From Streptomyces sp. MUM 178J (GTDB lineage Bacteria; Actinomycetota; Actinomycetes; Streptomycetales; Streptomycetaceae), in assembly GCF_022414575.1 (NCBI RefSeq), contig NZ_JADWYQ010000029.1:1-64000 (forward strand): 64,000 nucleotides of DNA, given 5' to 3'. Below, one piece after another: positions 52,165 to 60,537 of the stretch; the first letter of the stretch is position 1, and each line of letters begins with the position of its first letter. The translations under genes and the position numbers were made by a program. A model generated the notes under the pieces. The model did no database searches. It saw only the letters and a program-made list of their open reading frames with translations, and was not told the DNA's origin.

Positions 52165-53909
52165 GTTCCGCAATCAGCCGGGCGTGGAGGCCGGTGCGCT
52201 CCCTGCTGCCCGTCCGCGCCGACCTCCAGGCCATGGCCCGCAGTCCCCGGCGGGATCTCCTGGCCGGTCTCACCGTGGCGGTCGTCGCACTGCCGCTCGC
52301 ACTGGGCTTCGGCGTCTCCTCCGGCCTCGGCGCCGAGGCCGGCCTGGCCACCGCGGTCGTGGCGGGCGCCTTGGCGGCGATCTTCGGGGGCTCGAACCTG
52401 CAGGTCTCCGGGCCGACCGGGGCGATGACGGTCGTCCTGGTCCCGATCGTCGCCCAGTACGGCCCCGGCGGTGTGCTCACGGTGGGGCTGATCGCCGGCG
52501 TGCTGCTGATGGCGCTCGCGCTGCTGCGGGCGGGCAAGTACATGCGGTACGTGCCCGCGCCGGTGGTGGAGGGCTTCACCCTCGGCATCGCCTGTGTGAT
52601 CGGCCTGCAGCAGGTCCCGAACGCTCTCGGGGTGCCCGCGCCGGAGGGGGAGCGCGTCCTCCTCGTCGCCTGGCACGCCCTGACGGATTTCGCGGGGACG
52701 CCGAACTGGACCGCCCTCGCCCTGGCCGCGGGCGTCGCCGCGGTCATGCTGCTGGGGGCGCGATGGCGGCCCACGGTGCCGTTCTCGATCCTTGCGGTGA
52801 TCGCCGCCACCGCCGCGGCGCAGCTCTTCCACCTGGACGCGGCGGCCCCCATCGGGGACCTCCCGTCCGGGCTGCCCGCGCCCTCCCTGGCGTTCCTCGA
52901 CCCGGGCGCTCTGTCCTCGCTGCTCGCCCCGGCAGTGGCGGTGGCCGCCCTCGCGGCCCTGGAGTCGCTGCTGTCCGCCACTGTGGCGGACGGGATGACC
53001 GTGGGCCAGCAGCACGACCCGGACCGGGAGCTGTTCGGACAGGGCGTGGCCAATCTGGCCGCTCCCCTGTTCGGCGGCGTCCCCGCGACGGCAGCGATCG
53101 CGCGGACCGCGGTCAACGTCCGCACGGGCGCCGGCTCACGACTCGCCGCGCTGACGCACGCGGCCGTACTGGCGCTGATCGTCTTCGCCGCCGCGCCCCT
53201 GGTCTCCAGAATCCCGCTGGCCGCGTTGGCCGGCGTGCTGCTGGCGACGGCTGTCCGCATGGTGGAGGTCGGCTCGCTGAGGGCCATGGCCAAGGCCACC
53301 CGCTCGGACGCACTGGTCCTCGTCCTGACGGCCGTCGCGACCCTCGCGCTGGACCTGGTGTACGCGGTGATCCTCGGCTTGCTGACGGCCGGAGCCCTGG
53401 CACTGCGCGCCGCGGCCGGGCAGGCCCGCCTGGACCAGGTGGACTTCCTGCCGGAACTGCCCGGCGAGCACAGCGAGGAGGAGCGGCGGCTGCTGGCCGA
53501 GCACATCGTCGCGTACCGCATCGACGGGCCGATGTTCTTCGCCGCGGCCCACCGCTTCCTGCTGGAGCTGTCCGAAGTCGCCGACGTACGCGTGGTGATC
53601 CTGCGGATGTCCCGGGTGTCGACGATCGACGCCACCGGCGCCCTGGTGCTCAAGGACGCCGTGGAGAAGCTCAACCGGCGCGGAATCGTCGTGATGACGT
53701 CCGGCATCCGGGAAGGGCAGCGGCAGGTGCTCGACTCCACCGGCACTCTCGATCTGCTGGGACGGGAGGGCCGTGAGTTCACCGATACGCCGGCGGCCAT
53801 CGAAGGAGCCCGCGCCTATCTGAAGGGTGCCGGTGTCCTGCCCGTCCCGTCCCCCCGGAAGCCACCCGCTCACAAGCCGTCCGGCGTCGGCGAGGAAGCA
53901 GCCCGATGA
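52161..53909 (+). CDS. SulP-family inorganic anion transporter with STAS domain
   Basis: 582 residues. About 10-12 membrane helices (for example RRDLLAGLTVAVVALPLALG; GGSNLQVSGPTGAMTVVLVP; GFTLGIACVIGLQQVPNALG) and a cytoplasmic STAS domain (about 440-555: VRVVILRMSRVSTIDATGA). SulP proteins move sulfate, bicarbonate or related oxyanions. The overlap with arsR means it is repressed by that protein. The next ORF starts at its ATGA stop. Confidence 0.95.
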   Translation: MSSAISRAWRPVRSLLPVRADLQAMARSPRRDLLAGLTVAVVALPLALGFGVSSGLGAEAGLATAVVAGALAAIFGGSNLQVSGPTGAMTVVLVPIVAQYGPGGVLTVGLIAGVLLMALALLRAGKYMRYVPAPVVEGFTLGIACVIGLQQVPNALGVPAPEGERVLLVAWHALTDFAGTPNWTALALAAGVAAVMLLGARWRPTVPFSILAVIAATAAAQLFHLDAAAPIGDLPSGLPAPSLAFLDPGALSSLLAPAVAVAALAALESLLSATVADGMTVGQQHDPDRELFGQGVANLAAPLFGGVPATAAIARTAVNVRTGAGSRLAALTHAAVLALIVFAAAPLVSRIPLAALAGVLLATAVRMVEVGSLRAMAKATRSDALVLVLTAVATLALDLVYAVILGLLTAGALALRAAAGQARLDQVDFLPELPGEHSEEERRLLAEHIVAYRIDGPMFFAAAHRFLLELSEVADVRVVILRMSRVSTIDATGALVLKDAVEKLNRRGIVVMTSGIREGQRQVLDSTGTLDLLGREGREFTDTPAAIEGARAYLKGAGVLPVPSPRKPPAHKPSGVGEEAAR

Positions 53910-54163
53910 GCACCGCTCCTGCTCCCGACCGCCGCATCGAGGTCACCGGGGCCGAAGCCCAGTGGCCGCTGCAAGACGCGCGCACGGGGCGGCTCATGTG
54001 TCCGAGGCGCGAGGCCCCCGCCGTCCGCCCTGTGGCAGGAGCGGCGGAACGCCCGTCGCCCGCGCCGACCGACCCCGCGCCGACCGACCCCGCGCCGACC
54101 GACCCCGCGCCGACCGATCCCGCGCCGACCCCGGCGCACCGCCGCAAAGGAGAAAGCAGTTGA
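53906..54163 (+). CDS. short Pro/Ala-rich ORF bridging sulP and phnA
   Basis: 85 residues with five PAPTD-like repeats (15-bp DNA unit CGCGCCGACCGACCC, 54061-54130). Its ATG overlaps the sulP stop (ATGA) and its TGA overlaps the phnA TTG, so ribosomes could pass through all three. No domain is recognisable; it may be a translational linker instead of a functional protein. Confidence 0.4.
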   Translation: MSTAPAPDRRIEVTGAEAQWPLQDARTGRLMCPRREAPAVRPVAGAAERPSPAPTDPAPTDPAPTDPAPTDPAPTPAHRRKGESS

Positions 54164-54381
54164 ACGACGTGATCACCAAGGACAGCAACGGCAACGCGCT
54201 GCAGGACGGCGACTCCGTGACCCTGATCAAGGACCTGAAGGTCAAGGGCACCTCCGAAACCCTCAAGCGCGGCACTCTGGTGAAGAACATCCGCCTCACC
54301 GGCCGCCCTGACGAGGTCGAATGCAACACCAAGAAGGTCAAGGGCCTGGTCCTCAAGACCCAGTTCCTGAAGAAGGCGTAA
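54160..54381 (+). CDS. phnA: PhnA-domain protein (YjdM C-terminal domain)
   Basis: 73 residues starting TTG (AAAGGAG upstream): NDVITKDSNGNALQDGDSVT, LIKDLKVKGTSETLKRGTLV and KNIRLTGRPDEVECNTKKVK. This matches the C-terminal domain of YjdM/PhnA; the N-terminal zinc ribbon of the 111-residue E. coli protein is absent. PhnA was named for phosphonate metabolism but has no proven role there. It is the last gene of the arsR-sulP operon, so it may relate to anion stress. Confidence 0.9.
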   Translation: MNDVITKDSNGNALQDGDSVTLIKDLKVKGTSETLKRGTLVKNIRLTGRPDEVECNTKKVKGLVLKTQFLKKA

Positions 54382-54530
54382 CGCGGGAGCGGGGGCAGTG
54401 CCGTCAGCCGCGCGCGCGGGAGCGAGGATGGCCCCATGGCGATGATTCCTGGGCGGACGCGGTGCATGGAGCACTGGCGGGGACGGACTCCACGGCGTTC
54501 GGGGCACGGGTGGGCTGAGAGGCGGTCCCG

Positions 54531-54896
54531 GTGAGCGCGCCGCTGTACCAGCTCAAGGCGGAGTTCTTCAAGACACTGGGGCATCCGGTCCGCATCCGGG
54601 TGCTGGAACTGCTGAGCGAACGTGAGCACGCGGTCGCCGAGCTCCTGCCTGAGGTGGGCGTCGAGCCCGCCCATCTGTCCCAGCAGCTGGCCGTGCTCCG
54701 GCGAGCCAACCTCGTGGTCACCCGCAAGGAGGGCTCGAACGTCTACTACTCGCTGACCAGCCCCCAGGTGGCGGAGCTGCTGAGGGTGGCCCGCAGCATC
54801 CTGTCCGGGGTGCTCGCGGGCCAGGCCGAGCTGCTGGCGGACCTGCGCGCCGCAGAGCCGCGGTCGCCCCGGCCCGAGCGGCGCAAGCCGTCCTAG
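54531..54896 (+). CDS. second ArsR-family regulator, paralogue of 51823
   Basis: 121 residues, winged helix: SAPLYQLKAEFFKTLGHPVR, VAELLPEVGVEPAHLSQQLA and wing RKEGSNVYYSLTSPQVAELL. Strongly similar to the repressor at 51823, especially the N-terminal 35 residues. No metal-binding Cys pair. GTG start with a GAGAGG site upstream. Placed after phnA, 149 bp downstream, and facing away from the arsO-like gene; it may bracket the sulP cluster as part of a duplicated unit. Confidence 0.88.
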   Translation: MSAPLYQLKAEFFKTLGHPVRIRVLELLSEREHAVAELLPEVGVEPAHLSQQLAVLRRANLVVTRKEGSNVYYSLTSPQVAELLRVARSILSGVLAGQAELLADLRAAEPRSPRPERRKPS

Positions 54897-54971
54897 CCCT
54901 CTCCCGGAGCGCCTCCCGCAGTCGCCTCCCGAATCGCCTGGAACGACATCACCCTCCGCCGTCCCGGCGGG

Positions 54972-56378
54972 TCAGCAGCCGCCGCCCGAGGAGGCCGGGG
55001 CGCCGACGCCGATCGTAAGGGTGGCGGGACCGGCCGCCGGGGCGGAGCAGCAGCCTCCGCCGCCGGAGGACTGGTCGGCTTCGGGCGCGTCGAACAGGCC
55101 TGCGCCGCCGCACACCCCGGTCTCGGGCAGGGTGAGTTCGACACGGTCGGCTGCCTCAAGGTCGCCGGCGATGGCGGCGGCGACGGAGCGGACCTGCTCG
55201 TAGCCGGTCATGGCGAGGAAGGTCGGGGCGCGGCCGTAGGACTTCATGCCGACGAGGTAGACGCCCGGCTCGGGGTGGGCGAGCTCGCGGTGGCCGTGAG
55301 GGTAGACCGTGCCGCAGGAGTGCTGGTTGGGGTCGATGAGCGGGGCGAGGGCGACGGGGGCCTGGAGGCGCTCGTCGAGCCCGAGGCGCATCTCGGACAG
55401 GAACGACAGGTCCGGGCGGAAGCCGGTCAGCACGATCACCTCGTCCACCGGGTCGAGCCGGCGGCCGTCTTCGCCGACGAGGATCAGCCGGCCGTCGCCG
55501 CTGCGCTCGACCGCCTCGGTGCGGAAGCCGGTGACCGCGTCCGCGTACCCCTCGTCGACGGCGGCCTTCGCGGCCAGGCCGAGGGCGCCGCGCGCGGGAA
55601 GCTGGTCGGCTTCGCCGCCGCCGAAGGTGGAGCCGGAGATGCCGCGGCGCAGAATCCACACGGCCCGGGTGCCGTCGCCGTCGCCGTGGCCGTCGCCGTG
55701 GCCGTCGCCGTCTTCGCCGGCCAGGGCGGCGAGGGAGGCCAGGGCGGTGAAGGCGGAGGCCCCGGAGCCGATCACGGCGGTGCGCTTGCCGGCGTACCGG
55801 GCCCGTACGGCGGGATCCCTCAGATCGGGGACGCGGTAGGCGATGCGGTCGGCGGCCGCCTTCTCGCCGAGGGCAAGCAGGCCGCCGGCGCCGGCGGGGC
55901 TGGGGATGGTCCAGGTGCCCGAGGCGTCGATCACGGCGCGGGCGAACAGACGCTCCTCGCGGCCGTCGGCATGGGCGACATGGACGACGAAGGGCTGGTT
56001 CTCACGGTCGGCGTCCACGACGCGGTCGCGCCCGGCACGGGAGACGCCGGTGACGACCGCGCCATAGCGGACCCTGCCGCCGAGGAGGTCGGCCAGCGGC
56101 TGGAGGTACCGCTCGGCCCAGTCGCCGCCGGACGGGTACGCCGCGGCGTCGGGCCTGACCCAGCCGGTGGGGGCCAGGAGCTTCTCGGCCACGGGATCGA
56201 TGACCTCGCCCCAGGCGGAGAACAGGCGTACATGCGACCACTCGCGCACCGCCGCTCCGGCGGCCGACCCGGCCTCCAGCACCAGGGGCTCGATGCCGCG
56301 GTCGATCAGATGGGCGGCGGCGGCCAGGCCGACAGGGCCGGCGCCGATGACCACGACGGGCGGATTCTGCTTGTCCAT
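54972..56378 (-). CDS. ArsO-like flavin-dependent monooxygenase with Cys-rich tail
   Basis: 468 residues. A first dinucleotide fold (VVVIGAGPVGLAAAAHLIDR) and a second (KRTAVIGSGASAFTALASLA) with FAD/NADPH features of the flavin monooxygenase/trypanothione-like group often found in ars operons as ArsO. A GDGHGDGHGDGDG low-complexity loop sits near residue 230. The C-terminus is unusual: GVCGGAGLF, SSGGGGCCSAP and a final GGGC. It is divergent from the arsenic-type arsR, so it should be induced with it. GAGGAG precedes ATG 56378. Confidence 0.85.
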   Translation of the reverse strand: MDKQNPPVVVIGAGPVGLAAAAHLIDRGIEPLVLEAGSAAGAAVREWSHVRLFSAWGEVIDPVAEKLLAPTGWVRPDAAAYPSGGDWAERYLQPLADLLGGRVRYGAVVTGVSRAGRDRVVDADRENQPFVVHVAHADGREERLFARAVIDASGTWTIPSPAGAGGLLALGEKAAADRIAYRVPDLRDPAVRARYAGKRTAVIGSGASAFTALASLAALAGEDGDGHGDGHGDGDGTRAVWILRRGISGSTFGGGEADQLPARGALGLAAKAAVDEGYADAVTGFRTEAVERSGDGRLILVGEDGRRLDPVDEVIVLTGFRPDLSFLSEMRLGLDERLQAPVALAPLIDPNQHSCGTVYPHGHRELAHPEPGVYLVGMKSYGRAPTFLAMTGYEQVRSVAAAIAGDLEAADRVELTLPETGVCGGAGLFDAPEADQSSGGGGCCSAPAAGPATLTIGVGAPASSGGGC

Positions 56379-56414
56379 GTGGGGCTGCTCCTCGGTTCCC
56401 GCTGGATACTGATT

Positions 56415-56432
56415 CGATATCTATCGATATCT
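56415..56432. promoter_or_regulatory. direct repeat in the arsO/arsR promoter region
   Basis: CGATATCT occurs twice 10 bp apart (56415-56422 and 56425-56432), one helical turn. The AT-rich region up to 56513 also has TTCGATGAGTGTC-like dyads. An ArsR dimer pair could bind here and control both divergent genes. Confidence 0.55.
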
Positions 56433-56513
56433 CAAGGTGTCGCCAGCATGGCACCTGATTCGACGAGCGTCAAGATAGACACTCATCGAATCGACATGTG
56501 TCAACATAGATGC

Positions 56514-56879
56514 ATGTCGAACACCGAGGCGCTGCCCCTGATCACACCGGAGGCCCCCGAGACCGCAGCCCCCTGCTGCCCGCCGCTGACCGAACGCCCC
56601 ATGAGCCCCGAGGAGGCCGAGACGGCCGCGCGGATGTTCAAGGCGCTGGGCGACCCGGTGCGGCTGCGGCTGTTCTCCGCCGTGGCCTCGCACGACGGCG
56701 GCGAGGCATGCGTATGCGACATCTCCGACGTCGGCGTCTCACAGCCGACGGTCTCCCACCACCTGAAGAAGCTCAAGGAGGCCGGCCTCCTGACCTCCGA
56801 GAGGCGCGGCACCTGGGTCTACTACCGGGTCGAGCCGGCAGTGCTGGCCGCCATGGGGCAGCTGCTCGGGACGCGCTGA
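56514..56879 (+). CDS. arsR: arsenic-type ArsR repressor
   Basis: 121 residues. N-terminal APCCPPLTE carries a CC pair; the winged helix has ARMFKALGDPVRLRLFSAVA, EACVCDISDVGVSQPTVSHH (CVC in helix 3, the type of As(III)/Sb(III) site seen in ArsR proteins) and LLTSERRGTWVYYRVE. It should repress the divergent arsO-like gene and itself until arsenite binds. ATG 56514 lacks a Shine-Dalgarno; ATG 56496 (adding MCQHRC) is an alternative. No arsB/acr3 or arsC is in the window. Confidence 0.92.
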   Translation: MSNTEALPLITPEAPETAAPCCPPLTERPMSPEEAETAARMFKALGDPVRLRLFSAVASHDGGEACVCDISDVGVSQPTVSHHLKKLKEAGLLTSERRGTWVYYRVEPAVLAAMGQLLGTR

Positions 56880-56925
56880 GTCCGCCCCGTCCACCCGGTG
56901 CCCGACGCCGCGGCGCAGCGGGCGC

Positions 56926-57450
56926 CTACCGGCGGTACAGGATGTGGGCACGCGTCAGGTCGGCAGGCCCGTCCTGGCCGAGGCTGAAGAAGTACTCCAG
57001 CTGCCATGCCCGGGTGCTGCGGGCCTGCCGGCTGGTCGTGGTCGCCCACGGCGGATAGACGCGGAATCCGCGCTTCCCGCCGGAGGCGTTGCGGGAGACG
57101 ATGCCGCGCTCGCACAACACCTCGCGCGGGAACACGAACTGCCCAAAGCCGCCGTCGTCGCGGCTGCTGATGACGAAGAGGTCCACCCCGTCGTCGGCGT
57201 CGAAAGGCCGGATCGGCCCCTCCTCGGACCGCTGCCACACGGTGACGAACTGGCCCGCCTTCGTCGGAGTGGTCTTGGCCGCGCGGAACCGAACCGAGCG
57301 GCCGTCGAGTGTGAACGCGCAAGCCGCGTACTCGGCGCTTTCCGGTTCGGGCAGCGGCAGCGAGCAGGCGAAACCGCTCGGGTCGTACACCAACGCCTTC
57401 GCCGCCAGCAGGTCGTCATGAAGCCCCGTCCACGGCGGATTCGTCACCAT
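56926..57450 (-). CDS. MepB-family protein
   Basis: 174 residues. The MepB signature is clear: VYDPSGFACSLPLPEPESAE, TLDGRSVRFRAAKTTPTKAG, QFVTVW and FGQFVFPREVLCERGIVS. MepB of S. aureus is co-encoded with the MepA multidrug pump but its own activity is unknown. Here it lies beside the ars genes, without a MATE pump. Start ATG 57450; the longer frame to 57618 has poor composition. Confidence 0.88.
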   Translation of the reverse strand: MVTNPPWTGLHDDLLAAKALVYDPSGFACSLPLPEPESAEYAACAFTLDGRSVRFRAAKTTPTKAGQFVTVWQRSEEGPIRPFDADDGVDLFVISSRDDGGFGQFVFPREVLCERGIVSRNASGGKRGFRVYPPWATTTSRQARSTRAWQLEYFFSLGQDGPADLTRAHILYRR

Positions 57451-57641
57451 GCCGTCATCCTGCCACCACGCCCGCGCACACTGCTCCGGCACTCGAAGGG
57501 CATGAGAAAAGCGCGATGCCCGGCCGGACAGGCCTTGGCCCCCGCTCCACCCTCTCCTCAGCTGCACGACGGCCATCCGTCGGGAAACGTTCGCACTCCC
57601 GCCGCCAACTCCGACCACGCATGGGCAAGCATTTATGCCCT

Positions 57642-57681
57642 GACGCCCGGCGAGTGTTCAAGACGCCCGGCGAGTGTTCAA
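57642..57681 (+). repeat. perfect 20-bp tandem repeat before pstS
   Basis: GACGCCCGGCGAGTGTTCAA is repeated exactly at 57642-57661 and 57662-57681, 13 bp before the pstS start. Each copy contains GTTCAA, which is half of a PHO-box-like word, but the 20-bp period is not that of PHO boxes. Confidence 0.9.
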
Positions 57682-57694
57682 AGGGGGCCAAGGG

Positions 57695-58846
57695 ATGCGG
57701 CACCGGAGGCGCAAGGACCGACGCTACCTCCTCCCCGTCGGCGCGGCGGCCGTCGCCGTCGCGGCCGTGGCGGGCGGAGTGCTCGTCTTGACGAAGGGGG
57801 ACGGCGGTTCCGACAGGGCGGCGGCTCGCGACGACGGGCCCGCGGAACCGCCGGCCGCCCGGATCGACTGCGCGCGGCAGGGCAAAGTGCCCGGTTCCGG
57901 GTCCACCGCCCAGTCGAACGCGATGAAGCGATGGATCGAGGAGTACGAGCGGGCCTGCCCCGGCGTGCGCATCGCCTACAACCCGATCGGCTCGGGCGCG
58001 GGAGTCGCCCAGTTCCTGCAGGGCATCACGGCGTTCGGCGGCACCGACGGGGCGCTCGACACCGACGACGTAGCGTCCTCACGGGACGTGTGCCCCGGGG
58101 GCCACGCCATCGACCTGCCCATGGTGGGCGGGCCGATAGCCATCGGCTACCACCTCCCTGACGTGCACGATCTCGTACTGGACGCCCCGACCCTCGCCCG
58201 GATCTTCGACTCCCGCATCACGCGGTGGAACGACCCGGCCATCCGCCGGCTCAACCCCCGCGCCGCCCTGCCCGACCTGGCCATCCGGCCGGTGCACCGC
58301 TCGGACAGCTCCGGCACCACACAGAACCTCAACGCCTACCTCGCCGGCGCGGCGCCGGACCAGTGGCCGTACCCGGCCGAGAAGAGCTGGCACGGCAGGG
58401 GCGGCGACTCCGCGGACGGGTCGGTCGGCGTCGCCTCCGAGGTGATGTCCACCGGCGGCGCCATCGGCTACTTCGAGCTGTCCTTCGCCTCCAAGCGGCA
58501 CATCGACACCGTGCGGATCGACACGGGGGCCGCGGAACCCGTCGAAGCGTCCCCGGAGACCGCGTCTGCGGGCATCGCATCGGCCCGGGTCGTCGGCGAG
58601 GACAAGGACCTGTCCCTGAAGTTCGACTACGGGACCTCGGCCCCCGGCGCCTACCCGATCGTCCTCGTCACCTACGAGGTCGTGTGCGACAAGGGCAACG
58701 ACAAGAAGATGCTCCCCGCACTCAAGTCCTTCCTCGCCTACACCGCGAGCGAGGAGGGCCAGAAGATCCTCCCCGGGATCCACTACGCACCGCTGCCGGA
58801 GAGTGTCGCCGCCCAGGTCCGCAAGGTGATCGGGACGCTTTCCTGA
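57695..58846 (+). CDS. pstS: PstS-like phosphate-binding protein
   Basis: 383 residues. A signal-anchor helix (about 11-32) without lipobox Cys, then the PstS fold: GKVPGSGSTAQSNAMKRWIE, YNPIGSGAGVAQFLQGITAF, GGTDGALDTDD and HRSDSSGTTQNLNAYL. It should bind phosphate outside the membrane. Unlike most streptomycete pstS genes, no pstCAB follows, so it is an orphan paralogue. AAGGGGG lies upstream of ATG 57695; no PHO boxes are seen. Confidence 0.9.
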   Translation: MRHRRRKDRRYLLPVGAAAVAVAAVAGGVLVLTKGDGGSDRAAARDDGPAEPPAARIDCARQGKVPGSGSTAQSNAMKRWIEEYERACPGVRIAYNPIGSGAGVAQFLQGITAFGGTDGALDTDDVASSRDVCPGGHAIDLPMVGGPIAIGYHLPDVHDLVLDAPTLARIFDSRITRWNDPAIRRLNPRAALPDLAIRPVHRSDSSGTTQNLNAYLAGAAPDQWPYPAEKSWHGRGGDSADGSVGVASEVMSTGGAIGYFELSFASKRHIDTVRIDTGAAEPVEASPETASAGIASARVVGEDKDLSLKFDYGTSAPGAYPIVLVTYEVVCDKGNDKKMLPALKSFLAYTASEEGQKILPGIHYAPLPESVAAQVRKVIGTLS

Positions 58847-58935
58847 CCTGACCGGTCCTGACCGGTCCGGCCGCATGCCCCGCCGCGCCCCCTGCACGCC
58901 CCTGCACGCCCACCGTACGGGTACGTTCATCCATC

Positions 58936-59448
58936 ATGCGCACCACCTGGATCACTCGTGCCGAGACCCGCGCCGACATCCCCGCCGTCCGCGAGATCAA
59001 CCTCGCCGCCTTCCCCACCGCCGAGGAGGCCGACCTCGTCGACGCCCTGCGCGCCGACCCGGACGCATGGATCGACGGCCTGTCACTCGTCGCCGCCGAC
59101 GAGACCGGACACCTCGTCGGCCACGCCCTGCTGACCCGCTGCCACATCGACGACGCACCCGCCCTGTGCCTGGCCCCGTGCGCCGTCCGCCCCGAACGGC
59201 AGAACACCGGCGCGGGCTCCGCGGCCATCCGCGCCGCCCTCACCGCGGCCAAGGACATGGGCGAGCGCTACGTCGTCGTGCTGGGCCACCCCGCCTACTA
59301 CCCCCGCTTCGGCTTCACCCCCGCCTCCGCCGACGGGATCACCCTGACCGTCGACGTCCCGGACGAGGCCCTGATGGCCCTCACCCTCGAAGCGGACGCC
59401 CCGCTGCCCAGCGGAACCGTCCACTACGCCGCGCCGTTCGGCATCTGA
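58936..59448 (+). CDS. GNAT-family N-acetyltransferase (YhbS-like)
   Basis: 170 residues: ITRAETRADIPAVREINLAA, AADETGHLVGHALLTRC, CAVRPERQNTGAGSAAIRAA and VVLGHPAYYPRFGF, as in YhbS-like GNATs. Acetyl-CoA is the likely donor; substrate unknown. The gene is isolated between pstS and the membrane protein, and no operon partner is evident. Confidence 0.9.
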   Translation: MRTTWITRAETRADIPAVREINLAAFPTAEEADLVDALRADPDAWIDGLSLVAADETGHLVGHALLTRCHIDDAPALCLAPCAVRPERQNTGAGSAAIRAALTAAKDMGERYVVVLGHPAYYPRFGFTPASADGITLTVDVPDEALMALTLEADAPLPSGTVHYAAPFGI

Positions 59449-59566
59449 CCGATCCCACCGCGACCGGGAACGTCAGGCAGCGCCACTGACACCCGGGGCG
59501 ACGAAGCGCCGAGGACCGATGGATGCGACAGCAGTCGGACGGCAGCCGGCCGATAGGGTCGCGCGC

Positions 59567-60079
59567 ATGGGTGCCACGACAGCTGCCATGGTCGCTGCCA
59601 TCGTCGGAGTGCTGGGCACTCTGCTGGCGCCGGTGGTCACGACGTGGGCGACCAAGCGCCAGCGGGCAGAGGAAAGCCGCGCCGAGGAGAGAAGACGGCT
59701 CTTCGAGGAACGGCGTACCGCCTACACGGCGATGAATCGCGCCTCCCGTCACTTCCACACCATGTTGAAGGACGCTCTTCATCGCCTCCGCGACGGGGTC
59801 TACACCGACGACGACCGAGCCCAGGTCGAACAGGCACGGCGGGACTACCGGGATCGGTACGCCGAGGCTCAGATGATCGTCCCCGAAGTGGTGCTCCGGG
59901 CGTCTCGCGAGGTGAACGTCGTCCTGGCCTCGACTGACGCCACCGCCAAGCGCATTGATCGCGGCCTTTCCAGAGAGGGAGAGACCGCGGACCGGGCGCT
60001 CATCGATCTGAAGGCCGCGGAGCCCGCACTCACCGCCATGCGCCGGATCATGCGCGAGGACCTGGGCGTGGCCGACTGA
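59567..60079 (+). CDS. membrane-anchored coiled-coil protein, unknown
   Basis: 170 residues. One N-terminal helix (TAAMVAAIVGVLGTLLAPVV) then a long charged helical region (KRQRAEESRAEERRRLFEER, and more Arg/Glu/Asp-rich segments) likely forming a coiled coil. It should face the cytoplasm. No family I can name. ATG 59567 is preferred over 59519. It lies just left of the tRNA-fragment repeat. Confidence 0.75.
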   Translation: MGATTAAMVAAIVGVLGTLLAPVVTTWATKRQRAEESRAEERRRLFEERRTAYTAMNRASRHFHTMLKDALHRLRDGVYTDDDRAQVEQARRDYRDRYAEAQMIVPEVVLRASREVNVVLASTDATAKRIDRGLSREGETADRALIDLKAAEPALTAMRRIMREDLGVAD

Positions 60080-60146
60080 CCATGACCGAGGCCTCCCGTC
60101 CGGCTGAACGGTAGGCCCCTCCGGCGCCTGATCTGCCAGGTGCCCT

Positions 60147-60192
60147 GAGCCCCTGCCGGGTTCGAACCGACGACCCCCGCTTTCCACGTTCG
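60147..60192 (-). repeat. tRNA 3'-half fragment, left att-like copy
   Basis: On the minus strand this reads as the anticodon-loop-to-acceptor part of a tRNA (T arm GGTTCGAAC; threonine-tRNA-like). 42 of 46 positions match the copy at 63533 in the same orientation. No 5' half is present, so it is not a functional tRNA. Confidence 0.75.
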
Positions 60193-60537
60193 ATCTTCCC
60201 CCGACGTGGTTGCGGCCACCGCCGCGCACCGGTGCCATGCACGGCTGCCGATTGTCGTGAGCCGACCGGGAGGACCCGGCGGACGCCGGGCATTTCCGCC
60301 GCCCCCGCGGGCCACCTGTCCGGCTCAGGCCGCCACCCGTTCGCCACGTGTCTCCGACATTCCGTCATTAGGCGTATCACGACCGGTATGACCTGTATAG
60401 ATGTACATACGACAGGACGGCATGGGTTCGTTCCGGAACGTCGGTCAGATCCCGGCAGCTGGTTGTCTTGTGACCGGGAGCGCGGCGCCCCCGCCGGGAC
60501 AACAAGTCCTGCCCCGCGCTTGTCGGAGGCTGGTGAC
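60193..60537. other. intergenic region before the secreted protein gene
   Basis: No gene. An AT-rich patch at 60380-60412 (TATAGATGTACATAC) is a likely promoter. GTTCCGGAAC (about 60430-60440) is a 10-bp palindrome. Confidence 0.45.

Noticed and set aside
57560..57694. PHO boxes before pstS
   Set aside because: GTTCAA and GTTCGC words occur but not as 11-bp direct repeats of GTTCACC type; spacing is 20 bp.
60147..60192. Functional tRNA gene
   Set aside because: Only the T arm, anticodon-loop-like part and acceptor 3' strand are present; no D arm or 5' acceptor strand can be found.
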